This document shows, one piece after another, positions 1 through 7,046 of a stretch of 39,282 bases of DNA (position 1 is the stretch's first letter; every line of letters begins with the position of its first letter). A model generated the notes under the pieces. It saw only the letters and a list, made by a program, of their open reading frames with translations. It had not been told where the DNA came from and did no database searches. The DNA is from a virus, in the IMG/VR virus record IMGVR_UViG_3300037068_000051, positions 1 through 39,282 of that record, one strand, 5' to 3'. Position numbers and translations under genes: made by a program.

Positions 1-127
1 CGCGTTCGGAGCTGGCGGGGAGATTGGACCGAAGGCGAATCGGATGCTGAATGCGGTACTCGATCGCCCCGCTGTCATGCAGGCATGGAAAGAAGCGGAG
101 ACGATGGCCGCCAACGCCGGCATGAAG
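1..127. repeat. Terminal direct repeat, left copy (circle overlap)
   Basis: Bases 1-127 are identical to 39156-39282. The gene open at the right end (from 38167) runs on in the same frame after base 127, so the two ends join into a circle of 39,155 bp. A length of exactly 127 is a typical assembler k-mer overlap. I therefore read this as an assembly signature of a circular or circularly permuted molecule rather than a biological terminal repeat, as expected for a headful-packaging P22-like phage. Confidence 0.9.
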
Positions 128-910
128 CCGAAGGAAATGGACCCGAGCAATTTGCAATTCATGCACTACATCAAAAAAGCGCTCGACGATCTAGTAAGCA
201 AGGCGGCGGCATCGAAAGCGGACACGGGGCCGAACGCGCTTCGTTCGCTGACGAATCCCGAAGGCGGAGCAAAGCCCGCGTTCCTGAATATGCTCGACGA
301 AATTTCCCCGCTGTACGGTATCGCGCGCGGCAACTTCGCCGAGAATAGCAAGCCGATCGATCGCATGACGACGTTGCAAAACATCATGCAGCGCTCGCAG
401 CTCGCGACGCCGAACATTGCGCAAGACCCGGTTATGTCGCTCGGCGGCTGGCGTCGCGCCGTGAATAGCCCCGAAGTGTCGGACAAGTTTAGCGGGCTGT
501 TGCCGGAAGATACCGAAATGCTCGGCAACGTCACGCGCGATTTGAAGCGAACGGCCGCGACGGCAGCTTCGGGCACTCCGATTAAATCGGACACTGCGCA
601 GAATCTTGCGACGAGCAACGTCATCAGCGCCGCGCTCGGCAAGAGCGATCCGACGAGCCCGCTTGCTCGGATGCTTTCCTACCCGCTGAAAAAAGCGTAC
701 GAGTGGAGCGGCGCCAACAAGGATATGTTCGAATTGCTCGTGAAGGCTGGCGTCGATCCGCAGTTGGCGGCGCAGCTTATGCGCGCGGCGCCGACGCCGG
801 CAGCTCGGACTTCGCTTAAAAATCTGCTCGCCGATCGCGCTCGCGCGACGACGCTCGGCGCCGGGATCGGCGCGATGCCTACAGCAGAATCAGTCGGATT
901 AGGGCAATGA
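1..910 (+). CDS. C-terminal part of a large virion (probable ejection) protein
   Basis: This is the 3' end of the gene that begins at 38167. Across the circle junction the full product is 632 residues. This part is alpha-helical and Ala/Leu/Arg rich in appearance, with no membrane segment or catalytic motif that I recognise. It ends at a TAG/TGA-type stop at 910, shortly before the tail-fibre gene at 1074. Position after the P22 gp10-, gp7-like genes and before a fibre gene suggests an internal virion protein ejected with the DNA. That is inferred from context only. The in-frame ATG at 44 is internal and is not the real start. Confidence 0.75.
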   Translation, partial: AFGAGGEIGPKANRMLNAVLDRPAVMQAWKEAETMAANAGMKPKEMDPSNLQFMHYIKKALDDLVSKAAASKADTGPNALRSLTNPEGGAKPAFLNMLDEISPLYGIARGNFAENSKPIDRMTTLQNIMQRSQLATPNIAQDPVMSLGGWRRAVNSPEVSDKFSGLLPEDTEMLGNVTRDLKRTAATAASGTPIKSDTAQNLATSNVISAALGKSDPTSPLARMLSYPLKKAYEWSGANKDMFELLVKAGVDPQLAAQLMRAAPTPAARTSLKNLLADRARATTLGAGIGAMPTAESVGLGQ

Positions 911-1070
911 ACGGGGAATACAGAATCGCGAGCGCCACGATTAGCGCGATCCAGCCGATCGCGGCAGCGATGCCGTTGAAGATCGGCGGCGGCGGCGGAT
1001 TCATCGGATCGAACGGCTCCGTTAGATTGTCGAGCCGTTCGCGCATGGTCTTGTCCACAAAGGAAAGCAT
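879..1070 (-). CDS. Possible small antisense membrane protein (63 aa)
   Basis: On the minus strand, inside an otherwise plus-strand late operon, an ATG at 1070 opens 63 codons. The predicted chain starts with a charged helix (MLSFVDKTMRERLDNL), then a Pro-rich hinge with five consecutive prolines, then a long hydrophobic stretch of about 28 residues ending IRLILL. That reads like a real single-pass membrane protein, and the 163-bp gap it fills would otherwise be empty. Against it: no clear Shine-Dalgarno sequence, no obvious minus-strand promoter, and a 32-bp overlap with the end of the upstream virion gene. It could be an independently expressed accessory gene or chance. Confidence 0.4.
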   Translation of the reverse strand: MLSFVDKTMRERLDNLTEPFDPMNPPPPPIFNGIAAAIGWIALIVALAILYSPFIALIRLILL

Positions 1071-1073
1071 AGC

Positions 1074-2669
1074 ATGGTCGCTGCCGTAGGGTACTACCCG
1101 CGCTTTCGCTCGTACGTTCCGGCAACCGGGCTGCCGAATGTCGGCGGCACCGTGCAATTTTTTGTCGCCGGCTCGGCAACCCCGCTTCCCGTCTATAGCG
1201 ATGCAACGCTAACGGTCCCGCTCGCCAATCCGTTGACATTGGACGCGAACGGCGAAGCCCTGTTCTACACCGGGGCCGGCGTCGCTTATAAGCTCACGGT
1301 CAAGGATGCGTCGGCCGCGCTGATTTGGACCGAAGATAACATCATCTTCGGCGGCGGCAGCGGATCGAGCGTTGTCGGTAGCTCGTCGGAATGGGTAGCG
1401 GTATCCGGCACTCCGACATTCATCGATGCGACGCATTTCGCGTACGTCGGCGATCAGACGGCAACCTTCACGGTCGGGCGTCGATTGAAGCCAACTGTCA
1501 CGGCTGGCACGGCGTACGGCACCGTCGCGGCCGTCTCGTTCTCTGCCGGCAACACAACCGTTACAACGCTCAATGACAGTACAGCGCTCGACTCGGGATT
1601 ATCGAGCGTGCAAGTCGGCTTGCTCGATCCCGCGCATATGTCGATGCCGAATTACAGTACGGCGATTCGGAAAAACTGGCTCACAAACGGCGCGATGATG
1701 ATTGCGCAACGTGCCAATCTAGGGACGCCGGTTACGCTGGCGGCAGCGGCCGGCTACACGCCTTGCGATCGCTGGCAGGGCAAGACCGGCGCGGGCGGCA
1801 ACGCCACGTTTACGCAAATCGGCACCGTCAATTTGCTCAATGGCTTTCCGTTCGCAATGCGCGTGCAGCGCGTCGCCGCCAATGCTGCGGTAACGCCGAT
1901 CCAGCTCGCGCAAAGCCTGGAGACGGTCGACTCGGTAGCGCTGAACGGACAAACGATGTTGCTGTCGTTTTGGGCGCTGATCGGATCGAACTATTCGGCC
2001 GCCGGCAATCTACTTAACGTGCAAGTGATTGGCGGAACCGGCGTCGATCAGAACGTGCTCGCCGGCTACACGGGCGCAGTGGTACAAGTGAATGCGAACG
2101 TCAACATCGGCCCGGGTACGTGGAACAAGTTTCAGCTCCCGCTATTCGGGATGCAGAGTGCCGGCGCGCAGGAATTCGGCGTTGTGTTCACTTACACGCC
2201 AACCGGCGTCGCCGGGATCAACGATACGTTTTCGATAACCGGCGTGCAATTGGAGACGGCGCCGCTTCCCGGCAACGTCGCGGCGAGCGACTTCGATCAT
2301 CAGCCGTTCCCGATCATGCTGGAGCGCTGCCAACGCTACTTTCAAAAGACATTTCCCTACGGCACGACGCCAGCGAACAATGCGGGGCCGGGCGGCGCCG
2401 CTATGAGCCTTGCCAAGCGCGCCGCAGCGGTTGCCGACGGGCTCGTTTATGAATGCGTCGTGCCGATGCGCGGCACGCCAACCGTGGCGAGCTTCAATCC
2501 TTCGGCGGCGAATGCGCAAGCGCGCGACGCGACAGGCGCCGTCGATTGCTCGGCGATCGCATTCGCCAACGCCAGCTTTAACGGCGTCGCCGTTACCTTC
2601 ACTGCCAACGCGGCGACGGCGATCAACAATTTATTCGAAGTGCACCTTACCCTGGACGCGGAGCTGTGA
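1074..2669 (+). CDS. Tail fibre / receptor-binding protein
   Basis: The 531-residue product has an N-terminal domain (about 1-95) of the type found in phage fibres: YYPRFRSYVPATGLPNVGG, then a VYSD..L..P.ANP...DANG signature that usually anchors the fibre to the virion. From about residue 205 a second module begins (NWLTNGAMMIAQR ... DRWQ), a jelly-roll, carbohydrate-binding-like domain common in tail proteins. The C-terminal third contains ERCQRYFQKTFPYG, another recurrent fibre motif. The start ATG at 1074 is supported by AAAGGAAA at 1059-1066. The gene overlaps the next one by GTGA. It probably contacts a host surface glycan; the ligand cannot be read from the sequence. Confidence 0.8.
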   Translation: MVAAVGYYPRFRSYVPATGLPNVGGTVQFFVAGSATPLPVYSDATLTVPLANPLTLDANGEALFYTGAGVAYKLTVKDASAALIWTEDNIIFGGGSGSSVVGSSSEWVAVSGTPTFIDATHFAYVGDQTATFTVGRRLKPTVTAGTAYGTVAAVSFSAGNTTVTTLNDSTALDSGLSSVQVGLLDPAHMSMPNYSTAIRKNWLTNGAMMIAQRANLGTPVTLAAAAGYTPCDRWQGKTGAGGNATFTQIGTVNLLNGFPFAMRVQRVAANAAVTPIQLAQSLETVDSVALNGQTMLLSFWALIGSNYSAAGNLLNVQVIGGTGVDQNVLAGYTGAVVQVNANVNIGPGTWNKFQLPLFGMQSAGAQEFGVVFTYTPTGVAGINDTFSITGVQLETAPLPGNVAASDFDHQPFPIMLERCQRYFQKTFPYGTTPANNAGPGGAAMSLAKRAAAVADGLVYECVVPMRGTPTVASFNPSAANAQARDATGAVDCSAIAFANASFNGVAVTFTANAATAINNLFEVHLTLDAEL

Positions 2670-3034
2670 CAGTGGCGGCGCACCCGCTCGACGATGTTGC
2701 AAACACCGATTGGGGCCAGCAACAGGAGCGCCGGCACCGGGAGAATCTTGATCGTTTTGACAATCTCGGCAAGCAATTAAAACTGTACTACGATACCGAC
2801 CAAAAGGAACACGCGGACCTAGAAAGGCGGCTCGACGTGAGCGATGCAGAGCGCAGGAGCTTGCGCACCGAAGTCGGCGAAAACACGGAGCTGACGAAAA
2901 AGATTAAAGCGGATACGGCAACGATCGTCGGGCTGACGAGGGCAGCGCGGAGCGTTCGCATTTTCCTGGCGTGGGCGATCCCGATTATTTGTACACTGAT
3001 AACCGCGTATGTTACGTGGACAGTGAAAAAGTGA
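2666..3034 (+). CDS. Coiled-coil protein with C-terminal membrane anchor (XhlA-like)
   Basis: A GTG start overlaps the preceding stop (GTGA). The 122-residue product has a highly charged coiled-coil region (about 15-90, rich in E/R/K/L) followed by one hydrophobic segment (about 97-118, FLAWAIPIICTLITAYVTW) and a short basic tail. This layout matches the XhlA/hemolysin-associated group of phage proteins that accompany holins and endolysins. Its place at the head of the lysis cassette fits. It may be a holin accessory protein or a single-pass holin; the sequence does not decide between these. Confidence 0.6.
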   Translation: MTVAAHPLDDVANTDWGQQQERRHRENLDRFDNLGKQLKLYYDTDQKEHADLERRLDVSDAERRSLRTEVGENTELTKKIKADTATIVGLTRAARSVRIFLAWAIPIICTLITAYVTWTVKK

Positions 3035-3044
3035 AGGGGCAGCA

Positions 3045-3482
3045 ATGAAGCGTTTATTTGCAATCTGTTTAGTCGCCGTGGCAAGCATGATCGCGGGCGC
3101 CGCGCTCGCCGATCCGTTCGACGAAAAGCTATGCACGACAATCCTGCTCGACAATCAACCGCACTCCGATGGATGCGTTACCTTCCACGGCTTCACGCTG
3201 GCGGAAGTGCAGCAACATCGCGCGCGGATCATGCCGATGATGACGGACGCCGCAACGAAAAATTCCGGCGGCCCGTACACCGTCACGCTGTCGGAGACGA
3301 CAACCGACACGGCGAGCGGCACGAAGGGCGGAGCTGGCGATATGACATTCACGGGCCTATCGTTGAAACAGGCGGCGCGGCTTGCGCGGCTCGGTTTCAA
3401 GTCGAGCGATACCATCGCGGCGAATGCCGAAGCGCACGGTGCGAAAGGCAAGCGGCATCCTTGGGGGCCGAAAAAGGATTGA
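3045..3482 (+). CDS. Secreted or periplasmic protein of unknown function
   Basis: The ATG at 3045 has GAAGGGGC upstream (3032-3039). The 145-residue product begins with a classic signal peptide: MKRL, a hydrophobic core LFAICLVAVASMIAGAALA, and an A-L-A cleavage site before DPFDEK. The mature part has two cysteines (about residues 30 and 44) that could form a disulfide, and a lysine/histidine-rich C-terminal end (GAKGKRHPWGPKKD). I recognise no family. It sits between the coiled-coil membrane protein and the lysozyme, so a role in lysis or in altering the host envelope is possible but unproven. Confidence 0.7.
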   Translation: MKRLFAICLVAVASMIAGAALADPFDEKLCTTILLDNQPHSDGCVTFHGFTLAEVQQHRARIMPMMTDAATKNSGGPYTVTLSETTTDTASGTKGGAGDMTFTGLSLKQAARLARLGFKSSDTIAANAEAHGAKGKRHPWGPKKD

Positions 3483-3485
3483 CGC

Positions 3486-3950
3486 GTGGAGCCGTCCGAC
3501 AATCTACTGAATTTCCTTCGCCAATGGGAAGGCGTCGGCGGCAAGCCCGAGCTGTCGGCGTATCTCGATACCGGGCACGTCTGGACGATCGGCTACGGGC
3601 ATACGGGGCCGGAAGTCGGCCCCGGCATGACGATTAGCGCCGACGAAGCGGAGACGTTGCTTGCGCATGATCTAGCATTGCCGGCGAACATGGTCGATAA
3701 AATGTCGCTCGTGCCGCTGTCGCAATGTCAGTACGATGCGCTGTGCGCCTTCGCGTTCAACGTCGGCGCTACAGCGTTGCACGGCTCGACGCTGTTGAAG
3801 CTCGTAAACGCCGCGCAGTACGATCGCGCGGCCCTGCAATTTACCCGATGGGATCATGACCATACGGGTGCGGAAATAGGGGGATTGTATAAGCGTCGAG
3901 TGGCAGAGCAGCGAATGTTTCTCGACGCCGATTATTCAATGCGACCATGA
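3486..3950 (+). CDS. Endolysin, GH24 lysozyme (T4/P21 type)
   Basis: The 154-residue product hydrolyses peptidoglycan as a muramidase. The GH24 signature is clear: E15 in LRQWEG, D28 in YLDTG, and T34 in VWTIGYGHT, corresponding to the E-D-T catalytic triad of T4 lysozyme, with about four extra residues between E and D. The second half has the conserved CQYDALCAFAFNVG stretch. Length is normal for the family. There is no signal peptide or SAR segment, so the enzyme should need a holin to cross the inner membrane. The start is GTG, three bases after the previous gene; the end nearly touches the next open frame. Confidence 0.92.
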   Translation: MEPSDNLLNFLRQWEGVGGKPELSAYLDTGHVWTIGYGHTGPEVGPGMTISADEAETLLAHDLALPANMVDKMSLVPLSQCQYDALCAFAFNVGATALHGSTLLKLVNAAQYDRAALQFTRWDHDHTGAEIGGLYKRRVAEQRMFLDADYSMRP

Positions 3951-4051
3951 AGATCAATTTACCCGATTGCAACGTGTGTTCGTTCGCGTATTGGCTTTGG
4001 AGCCGATGCGTTTCCCTTAACTTGAAAGTGCACCTTGAAAGGCATCGCAAA

Positions 4052-4342
4052 ATGAAGATCGGAGACAAAGGCGTAGCAACGATTGCCCCGACCGCACAGG
4101 GCAACCCGGCGACGGTGCAAGCCGTCGTTTACAACGTCGCCCCGCCCGACGCGTGGAAAGTAACGCCGGCCGACGATGGACTGTCGGCGGCCCTGGAGGC
4201 TGTCGCCGCTGGCGGCGCTTCCGTTCTCACTGTTACCGGCGTCAATGTTGCCGGCGTAACGCTGTCGGAAAGCGCCGATCTGCCGGCCGTCGACGCCGCA
4301 GTACCGGCGGCCGACAAGCTCAATCTGACGGTGACGTTCTAG
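4052..4342 (+). CDS. Small Ig-like beta-sandwich protein
   Basis: I chose the ATG at 4052 because TGAAAGG lies about nine bases upstream and the protein-like sequence begins there. An earlier in-frame ATG at 3947 adds an implausible Cys/Trp-rich leader with no ribosome-binding site. The 96-residue product (MKIGDKGVATIAP...) alternates small and beta-branched residues, with a VLTVTGVNVAGVTLSESADL core and terminal LNLTVTF. This is typical of the bacterial Ig-like (Big) fold that phages display on virions or fuse to fibres. Function is probably weak carbohydrate binding or decoration; that is inference. Confidence 0.65.
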   Translation: MKIGDKGVATIAPTAQGNPATVQAVVYNVAPPDAWKVTPADDGLSAALEAVAAGGASVLTVTGVNVAGVTLSESADLPAVDAAVPAADKLNLTVTF

Positions 4343-4344
4343 CC

Positions 4345-4839
4345 GTGACGAAAAAACAAGCGACGGGCACGCTCGATGCGATCCGCGTTTCGACGCTGTT
4401 CGTCGTCGGGTTTACCCTGTCGCTTGTCGTCGTCGTGCAGTACGGCGATATGCTCTACAAGATCAATTGGGCGATCGTCGCGCTCGTGTTTCTGTTGTCA
4501 TTCGGTAGCTTCATGCTCTACCGCTTCAACGCTAAGAGCGGGAACAAGTACGATCTGCTCGATCTAGTAATGACGAAGGGCGTCGCCGACGCCGACAAAC
4601 ATATCGTTTGGCTGTTCGCCGGCCTATCCGCTTGGGTGATCGTGCAAAAAGTTTTGCTCGATCCTAGGGGCGATATCACTGGACTGCTAACGCTCGTGCT
4701 CGGCACGTTCGTTGCAAAGCAAGCTGTCGGCGCGATCGCCGACGCCTGGAAAAATCGCCCCGCGTCGCAGCAAGGCGGCGGCGACGTGAATGTAACCGGA
4801 CCCGGCGCCGCAGTTGACGCCACAACGAAAGGCGCATGA
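4345..4839 (+). CDS. Four-helix membrane protein, candidate holin
   Basis: The GTG at 4345 lies two bases after the previous stop. The 164-residue product has four hydrophobic segments, roughly residues 15-37, 41-60, 88-106 and 112-131, and a soluble Gly/Ala-rich C-terminal tail. It lies between the lysozyme and the Rz/Rz1 spanin genes, and among the cassette's membrane proteins it has the most membrane segments. Holins are usually smaller with one to three helices, so this is a candidate, not a firm call. Alternatives for the holin are the products of 2666-3034 or 5911-6057. Confidence 0.55.
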   Translation: MTKKQATGTLDAIRVSTLFVVGFTLSLVVVVQYGDMLYKINWAIVALVFLLSFGSFMLYRFNAKSGNKYDLLDLVMTKGVADADKHIVWLFAGLSAWVIVQKVLLDPRGDITGLLTLVLGTFVAKQAVGAIADAWKNRPASQQGGGDVNVTGPGAAVDATTKGA

Positions 4840-5330
4840 TGGACAGCGAAGCTCTACTCCGATTGCTCTCGATGTTGACGCAAGGCGGGCGCGGAGTATC
4901 GACGCCCGGCCCGGCCGCCCCGCCGACGCAGCTCCCGCCCGACTATGCAGCTCGTCAGCTCATGGGCGGCGGGATGCTTGGCGGCCCGCTGGCGGCCCGT
5001 GGCGCTGCGCTTGGCGATCCTACCGGCCCCGCCGCCGACTCTGCCGGCGCGATCGCGGCCCTTGCCGCGCAAGCCGGCGCGCGCCCGGCGCAACAGGAAA
5101 TGCAACAGATTGCGGGAATGCCGCCGGGCGGCGTGTTCTCCCGGCCCGACGATCCGAGCACAATGAATCCGGCGGAGCTGTTGGCGTACATGAAAGCGCA
5201 CAACATCAAAAAGCCGAGCGGGCTCGACGAGCTAATCGCGTTCATGCAGAAAGCGGCAGCTCCCGCGACGGCCGCCGCCAGCTCGGGCGCGAAGTCGCTG
5301 GCGTCGATTTTTTCCGGCAGCAATCCGTGA
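4836..5330 (+). CDS. Hypothetical Gly/Ala/Pro-rich protein
   Basis: The gene starts ATGATG overlapping the preceding TGA. The 164-residue product has a short N-terminal helix (SEALLRLLSMLTQ), a long low-complexity Gly/Ala/Pro region (about 18-110), then a more ordered C-terminal block (NPAELLAYMKAHNIKKPSG ... IAFMQKAAA). It has no membrane segment or signal peptide. Its low-complexity composition resembles the virion proteins encoded at 33503-36447 more than a lysis protein. No function can be assigned. Confidence 0.65.
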   Translation: MMDSEALLRLLSMLTQGGRGVSTPGPAAPPTQLPPDYAARQLMGGGMLGGPLAARGAALGDPTGPAADSAGAIAALAAQAGARPAQQEMQQIAGMPPGGVFSRPDDPSTMNPAELLAYMKAHNIKKPSGLDELIAFMQKAAAPATAAASSGAKSLASIFSGSNP

Positions 5331-5914
5331 TCCCGGGAATTCCGTCGCCCTGGATCATACTCGGCGCGGTCGTGTTCCTGGCCGTCGCGTGCGCCGCGTC
5401 TTATCACTTCGGCACGACGACGCAGGAGAATGCCGACAACGCGAAGATCAACGCGGAAAAGCTGGCGAGCGAGCGCGCCATCGCTGCGGCGAACGATCGA
5501 CGGTATAACGCCGTCGCCGATCTTGTCGTGAATCAGGCGAAATCCGACGAGCTGCACGCGCAACAGCTCGCCGAAGCGCGCGCGAACGTGCAAGTTGTAA
5601 CGCGCGTCATTCAATCAAAGGTGATCGAATATGTCACGCCGAAAGCTGATGCTGCCTGCACTATTCCTGTTGGCTTTGTGCTCCTGCACGACGCAGCCGC
5701 CCGTGGAGAAGCAACCGACAGTGCGCTTGCCGCCGCTGCCGCAAATGCCGGCGGCGTCGACAACCCCTCTGGAATTGCACTCTCTACCGTCGAGCGCACC
5801 GTCGCCGAAAACTACGGCGCCTGCTCCGATTGGAAAACCGAGCTGATCGCGTGGCGCGCTTACAAGCCGGCGCTGCAACAGTGGTACGACAAACTGCAAG
5901 GGGCAATCCAATGA
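5327..5914 (+). CDS. Rz: Inner-membrane spanin (Rz-like)
   Basis: A GTG start overlaps the previous stop (GTGA). The 195-residue product has a single N-terminal membrane anchor (about 8-27, IILGAVVFLAVACAASYHF) followed by a long charged helical region (about 30-110), the layout of an i-spanin. A second gene coding a proline-rich lipoprotein lies wholly inside it in the +1 frame, which is diagnostic for an Rz/Rz1 pair. With the outer-membrane partner it would disrupt the outer membrane in the last step of lysis, which also implies a Gram-negative host. The C-terminal part (ENYGACSDWKTELIAWRAY) is somewhat longer than in lambda Rz. Confidence 0.85.
   Translation: MIPGIPSPWIILGAVVFLAVACAASYHFGTTTQENADNAKINAEKLASERAIAAANDRRYNAVADLVVNQAKSDELHAQQLAEARANVQVVTRVIQSKVIEYVTPKADAACTIPVGFVLLHDAAARGEATDSALAAAAANAGGVDNPSGIALSTVERTVAENYGACSDWKTELIAWRAYKPALQQWYDKLQGAIQ
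5631..5846 (+). CDS. Rz1: Outer-membrane spanin lipoprotein (Rz1-like), embedded in Rz
   Basis: A 71-residue product is encoded in the +1 frame entirely within the Rz gene. It has a basic start (MSRRK), a hydrophobic core, and a lipobox ending L-C-S-C, with C19 the likely lipidated residue. The mature part is proline-rich (for example PPVEKQP and RLPPLPQMP), as in lambda Rz1. The lipoprotein would sit in the outer membrane and bind the C-terminus of the i-spanin across the periplasm. The nested architecture is like that of lambda. Confidence 0.88.
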   Translation: MSRRKLMLPALFLLALCSCTTQPPVEKQPTVRLPPLPQMPAASTTPLELHSLPSSAPSPKTTAPAPIGKPS

Positions 5915-6057
5915 ACGATGAAGTTTCAAAGCTGGAGCAAAAGTCGCAGCCCGTGATCGATTGGATCAAGGCGCATCCGAAATTTTGTTGGACCGTGCTC
6001 GCCGTCGTGATAGTGCTCGGCGTCGGCATCAAAATCGGATCGAAGTTTGCCGGATGA
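5911..6057 (+). CDS. Small single-pass membrane protein (48 aa)
   Basis: The ATG at 5911 overlaps the Rz stop (ATGA), and GGGGCAATCC lies just upstream. The 48-residue product has a charged N-terminal half (MNDEVSKLEQKSQPVIDWIKA) and one hydrophobic segment (about 27-43, CWTVLAVVIVLGVGIKI). Size and topology resemble small lysis proteins and antiholins, and it directly follows the spanins. Exact role unknown. Confidence 0.65.
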   Translation: MNDEVSKLEQKSQPVIDWIKAHPKFCWTVLAVVIVLGVGIKIGSKFAG

Positions 6058-6250
6058 TCCACAGCCCGTCTCGGGGCACGAGCTGCACGCGGCTTTCGAC
6101 AAGCTGCGCGAGCTAATCCAGCGGCTTTATCACGAGCTTGTTGAAGCGCGGCGCGACAACAAAGAAACGATCGCGATTATCAATCCGCGTCGCCGCCGCG
6201 ACGATCCGCCGCACGGCGACGACAAGCCCGAGAAAAAAACACCCGACTAG
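6047..6250 (+). CDS. Small coiled-coil protein, last gene of the late operon
   Basis: The frame opens with a TTG at 6047 that overlaps the preceding gene by 11 bp; no ATG is available in frame, so the start is uncertain. The predicted 67 residues form an amphipathic helix (ELHAAFDKLRELIQRLYHEL) and a very basic/acidic tail (NPRRRRDDPPHGDDKPEKK). It is the final plus-strand gene before the convergent junction. A competing minus-strand frame covers 6113-6301. No function can be assigned. Confidence 0.5.
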   Translation: MPDDPQPVSGHELHAAFDKLRELIQRLYHELVEARRDNKETIAIINPRRRRDDPPHGDDKPEKKTPD

Positions 6251-6301
6251 CGCGGACCATGCGAAGCTAATCGCGATCGCGATTAGAAAGGCGAGCTTCA
6301 A
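6113..6301 (-). CDS. Possible membrane protein antisense to the end of the late operon
   Basis: A TTG start overlaps the stop of the upstream minus-strand gene (TTGA) and is preceded by a GGGGG run, the same coupled layout used throughout this operon. The 62-residue product would begin with a hydrophobic segment (LAFLIAIAISFAW) and continue hydrophobic to GLVVAV before a basic tail. It is antisense to the plus-strand gene 6047-6250 and includes the 20-bp palindrome. Either this or the plus-strand gene may be the real one, or both may be used. Confidence is limited. Confidence 0.35.
   Translation of the reverse strand: MKLAFLIAIAISFAWSALVGCFFLGLVVAVRRIVAAATRIDNRDRFFVVAPRFNKLVIKPLD
6267..6286. 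terminator. Perfect 20-bp palindrome at the convergent junction, probable bidirectional terminator
   Basis: CTAATCGCGATCGCGATTAG is its own reverse complement over all 20 bases. It lies 16 bases after the last plus-strand stop (6250) and 11 bases beyond the last firm minus-strand stop (6298), exactly where the two transcription units meet. Transcribed from either side it can form a hairpin with a GC-rich stem. There is no T-run, so it could instead be a protein-binding site. Confidence 0.5.
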
Positions 6302-6510
6302 ATATCCCCCGCGATCCCGTCGAATCCTGTTATCGCTTTGACGTACACGGTATCGGGCCACTTGCACGTTGCGCGCACTCGCGCCGCAAATTCGTCGGCC
6401 GCATCGCGAACGTCATATTTTCGGGACAAAGCCACGGGTTGAGATTTTTCGCCCGTCGCATCGTCGGGCACGCCGAACACGCGCCAGCCTTTGACGACGA
6501 TCTTAGGCAT
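6298..6510 (-). CDS. Hypothetical protein (70 aa)
   Basis: ATG at 6510, overlapping the end of the nuclease gene by 8 bp. The 70-residue product begins MPKIVVKGWRVFGVP and has a central helix DVRDAADEFAARVRA and a single cysteine. No family is recognised. The tight overlap with its neighbour and regular codon use support a real gene, transcribed with the early minus-strand operon. Confidence 0.65.
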   Translation of the reverse strand: MPKIVVKGWRVFGVPDDATGEKSQPVALSRKYDVRDAADEFAARVRATCKWPDTVYVKAITGFDGIAGDI

Positions 6511-7033
6511 GATGCCGCAACAGCTCGATCAGCTCGCGCGAGTGGCGCCCTGGTAGCGGCAGCTCCCGCACTTCGGAGCCGAAGCGCTTTGCATTCAGCG
6601 GCGTCATGCGAACGTCGGCGCCTGGATACCAACCGATAATCGACCAATGCCCGGCGCCTGGATCGTTCAGCATACTTTGCGCGATCAGGAATGCGTTTGC
6701 GCTTAGATCGCGATTGTTGCCGACGATCATCGATTCGCGCTCGACGCCGAGCCCCTTCACTTCGATAGCGAAGTCGCGCACCTTGAATTCTGTCGGCCGG
6801 CTGTCGCCGTCGAATGAAATATCGTGCACGTACGCGATGCCGTAGCGATCGAGCCAAATTTCGGCGGCATCTTCGCCGATGTAGCCCTTGTAATAACGCT
6901 GGAATGCGTTACCGCTCTGCCCGTCATAGTTGACGCGGCCGGCGAGCTTGCGGGCGACAGCTTCGGCGCGCTCGCGACACTTCGCGATGCGCGCCGGGCT
7001 GACGTACACGTTATGCCCGCCATACTTGTTCAC
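6503..7033 (-). CDS. Probable PD-(D/E)XK nuclease
   Basis: I place the start at GTG 7033, preceded by CAGGG; upstream codons in the same frame give Ser/Arg-rich nonsense. The 176-residue product has the elements of the PD-(D/E)XK nuclease fold: GE at 53-54 in a helix (YIGEDAAEIWLDRYG), D87, then E91-V-K93 in RDFAIEVKG. A HNVYVSP N-terminus and ALNAKRFG-like C-terminal part follow no pattern I know. It would cut DNA with metal ions; possible roles are recombination-intermediate or host-DNA processing. It lies downstream of recT and the exonuclease in the same operon. Confidence 0.6.
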   Translation of the reverse strand: MNKYGGHNVYVSPARIAKCRERAEAVARKLAGRVNYDGQSGNAFQRYYKGYIGEDAAEIWLDRYGIAYVHDISFDGDSRPTEFKVRDFAIEVKGLGVERESMIVGNNRDLSANAFLIAQSMLNDPGAGHWSIIGWYPGADVRMTPLNAKRFGSEVRELPLPGRHSRELIELLRHHA

Positions 7034-7046
7034 CGGCCGCGCCCTG

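Noticed and set aside
1074-2669. Diversity-generating retroelement acting on the tail fibre
   Set aside because: No reverse transcriptase or template repeat was seen anywhere, so the fibre is treated as an ordinary receptor-binding protein.
3947-4051. Longer start for the Ig-like protein at ATG 3947
   Set aside because: It would add a Cys/Trp-rich leader without a ribosome-binding site, whereas ATG 4052 has TGAAAGG at proper spacing.
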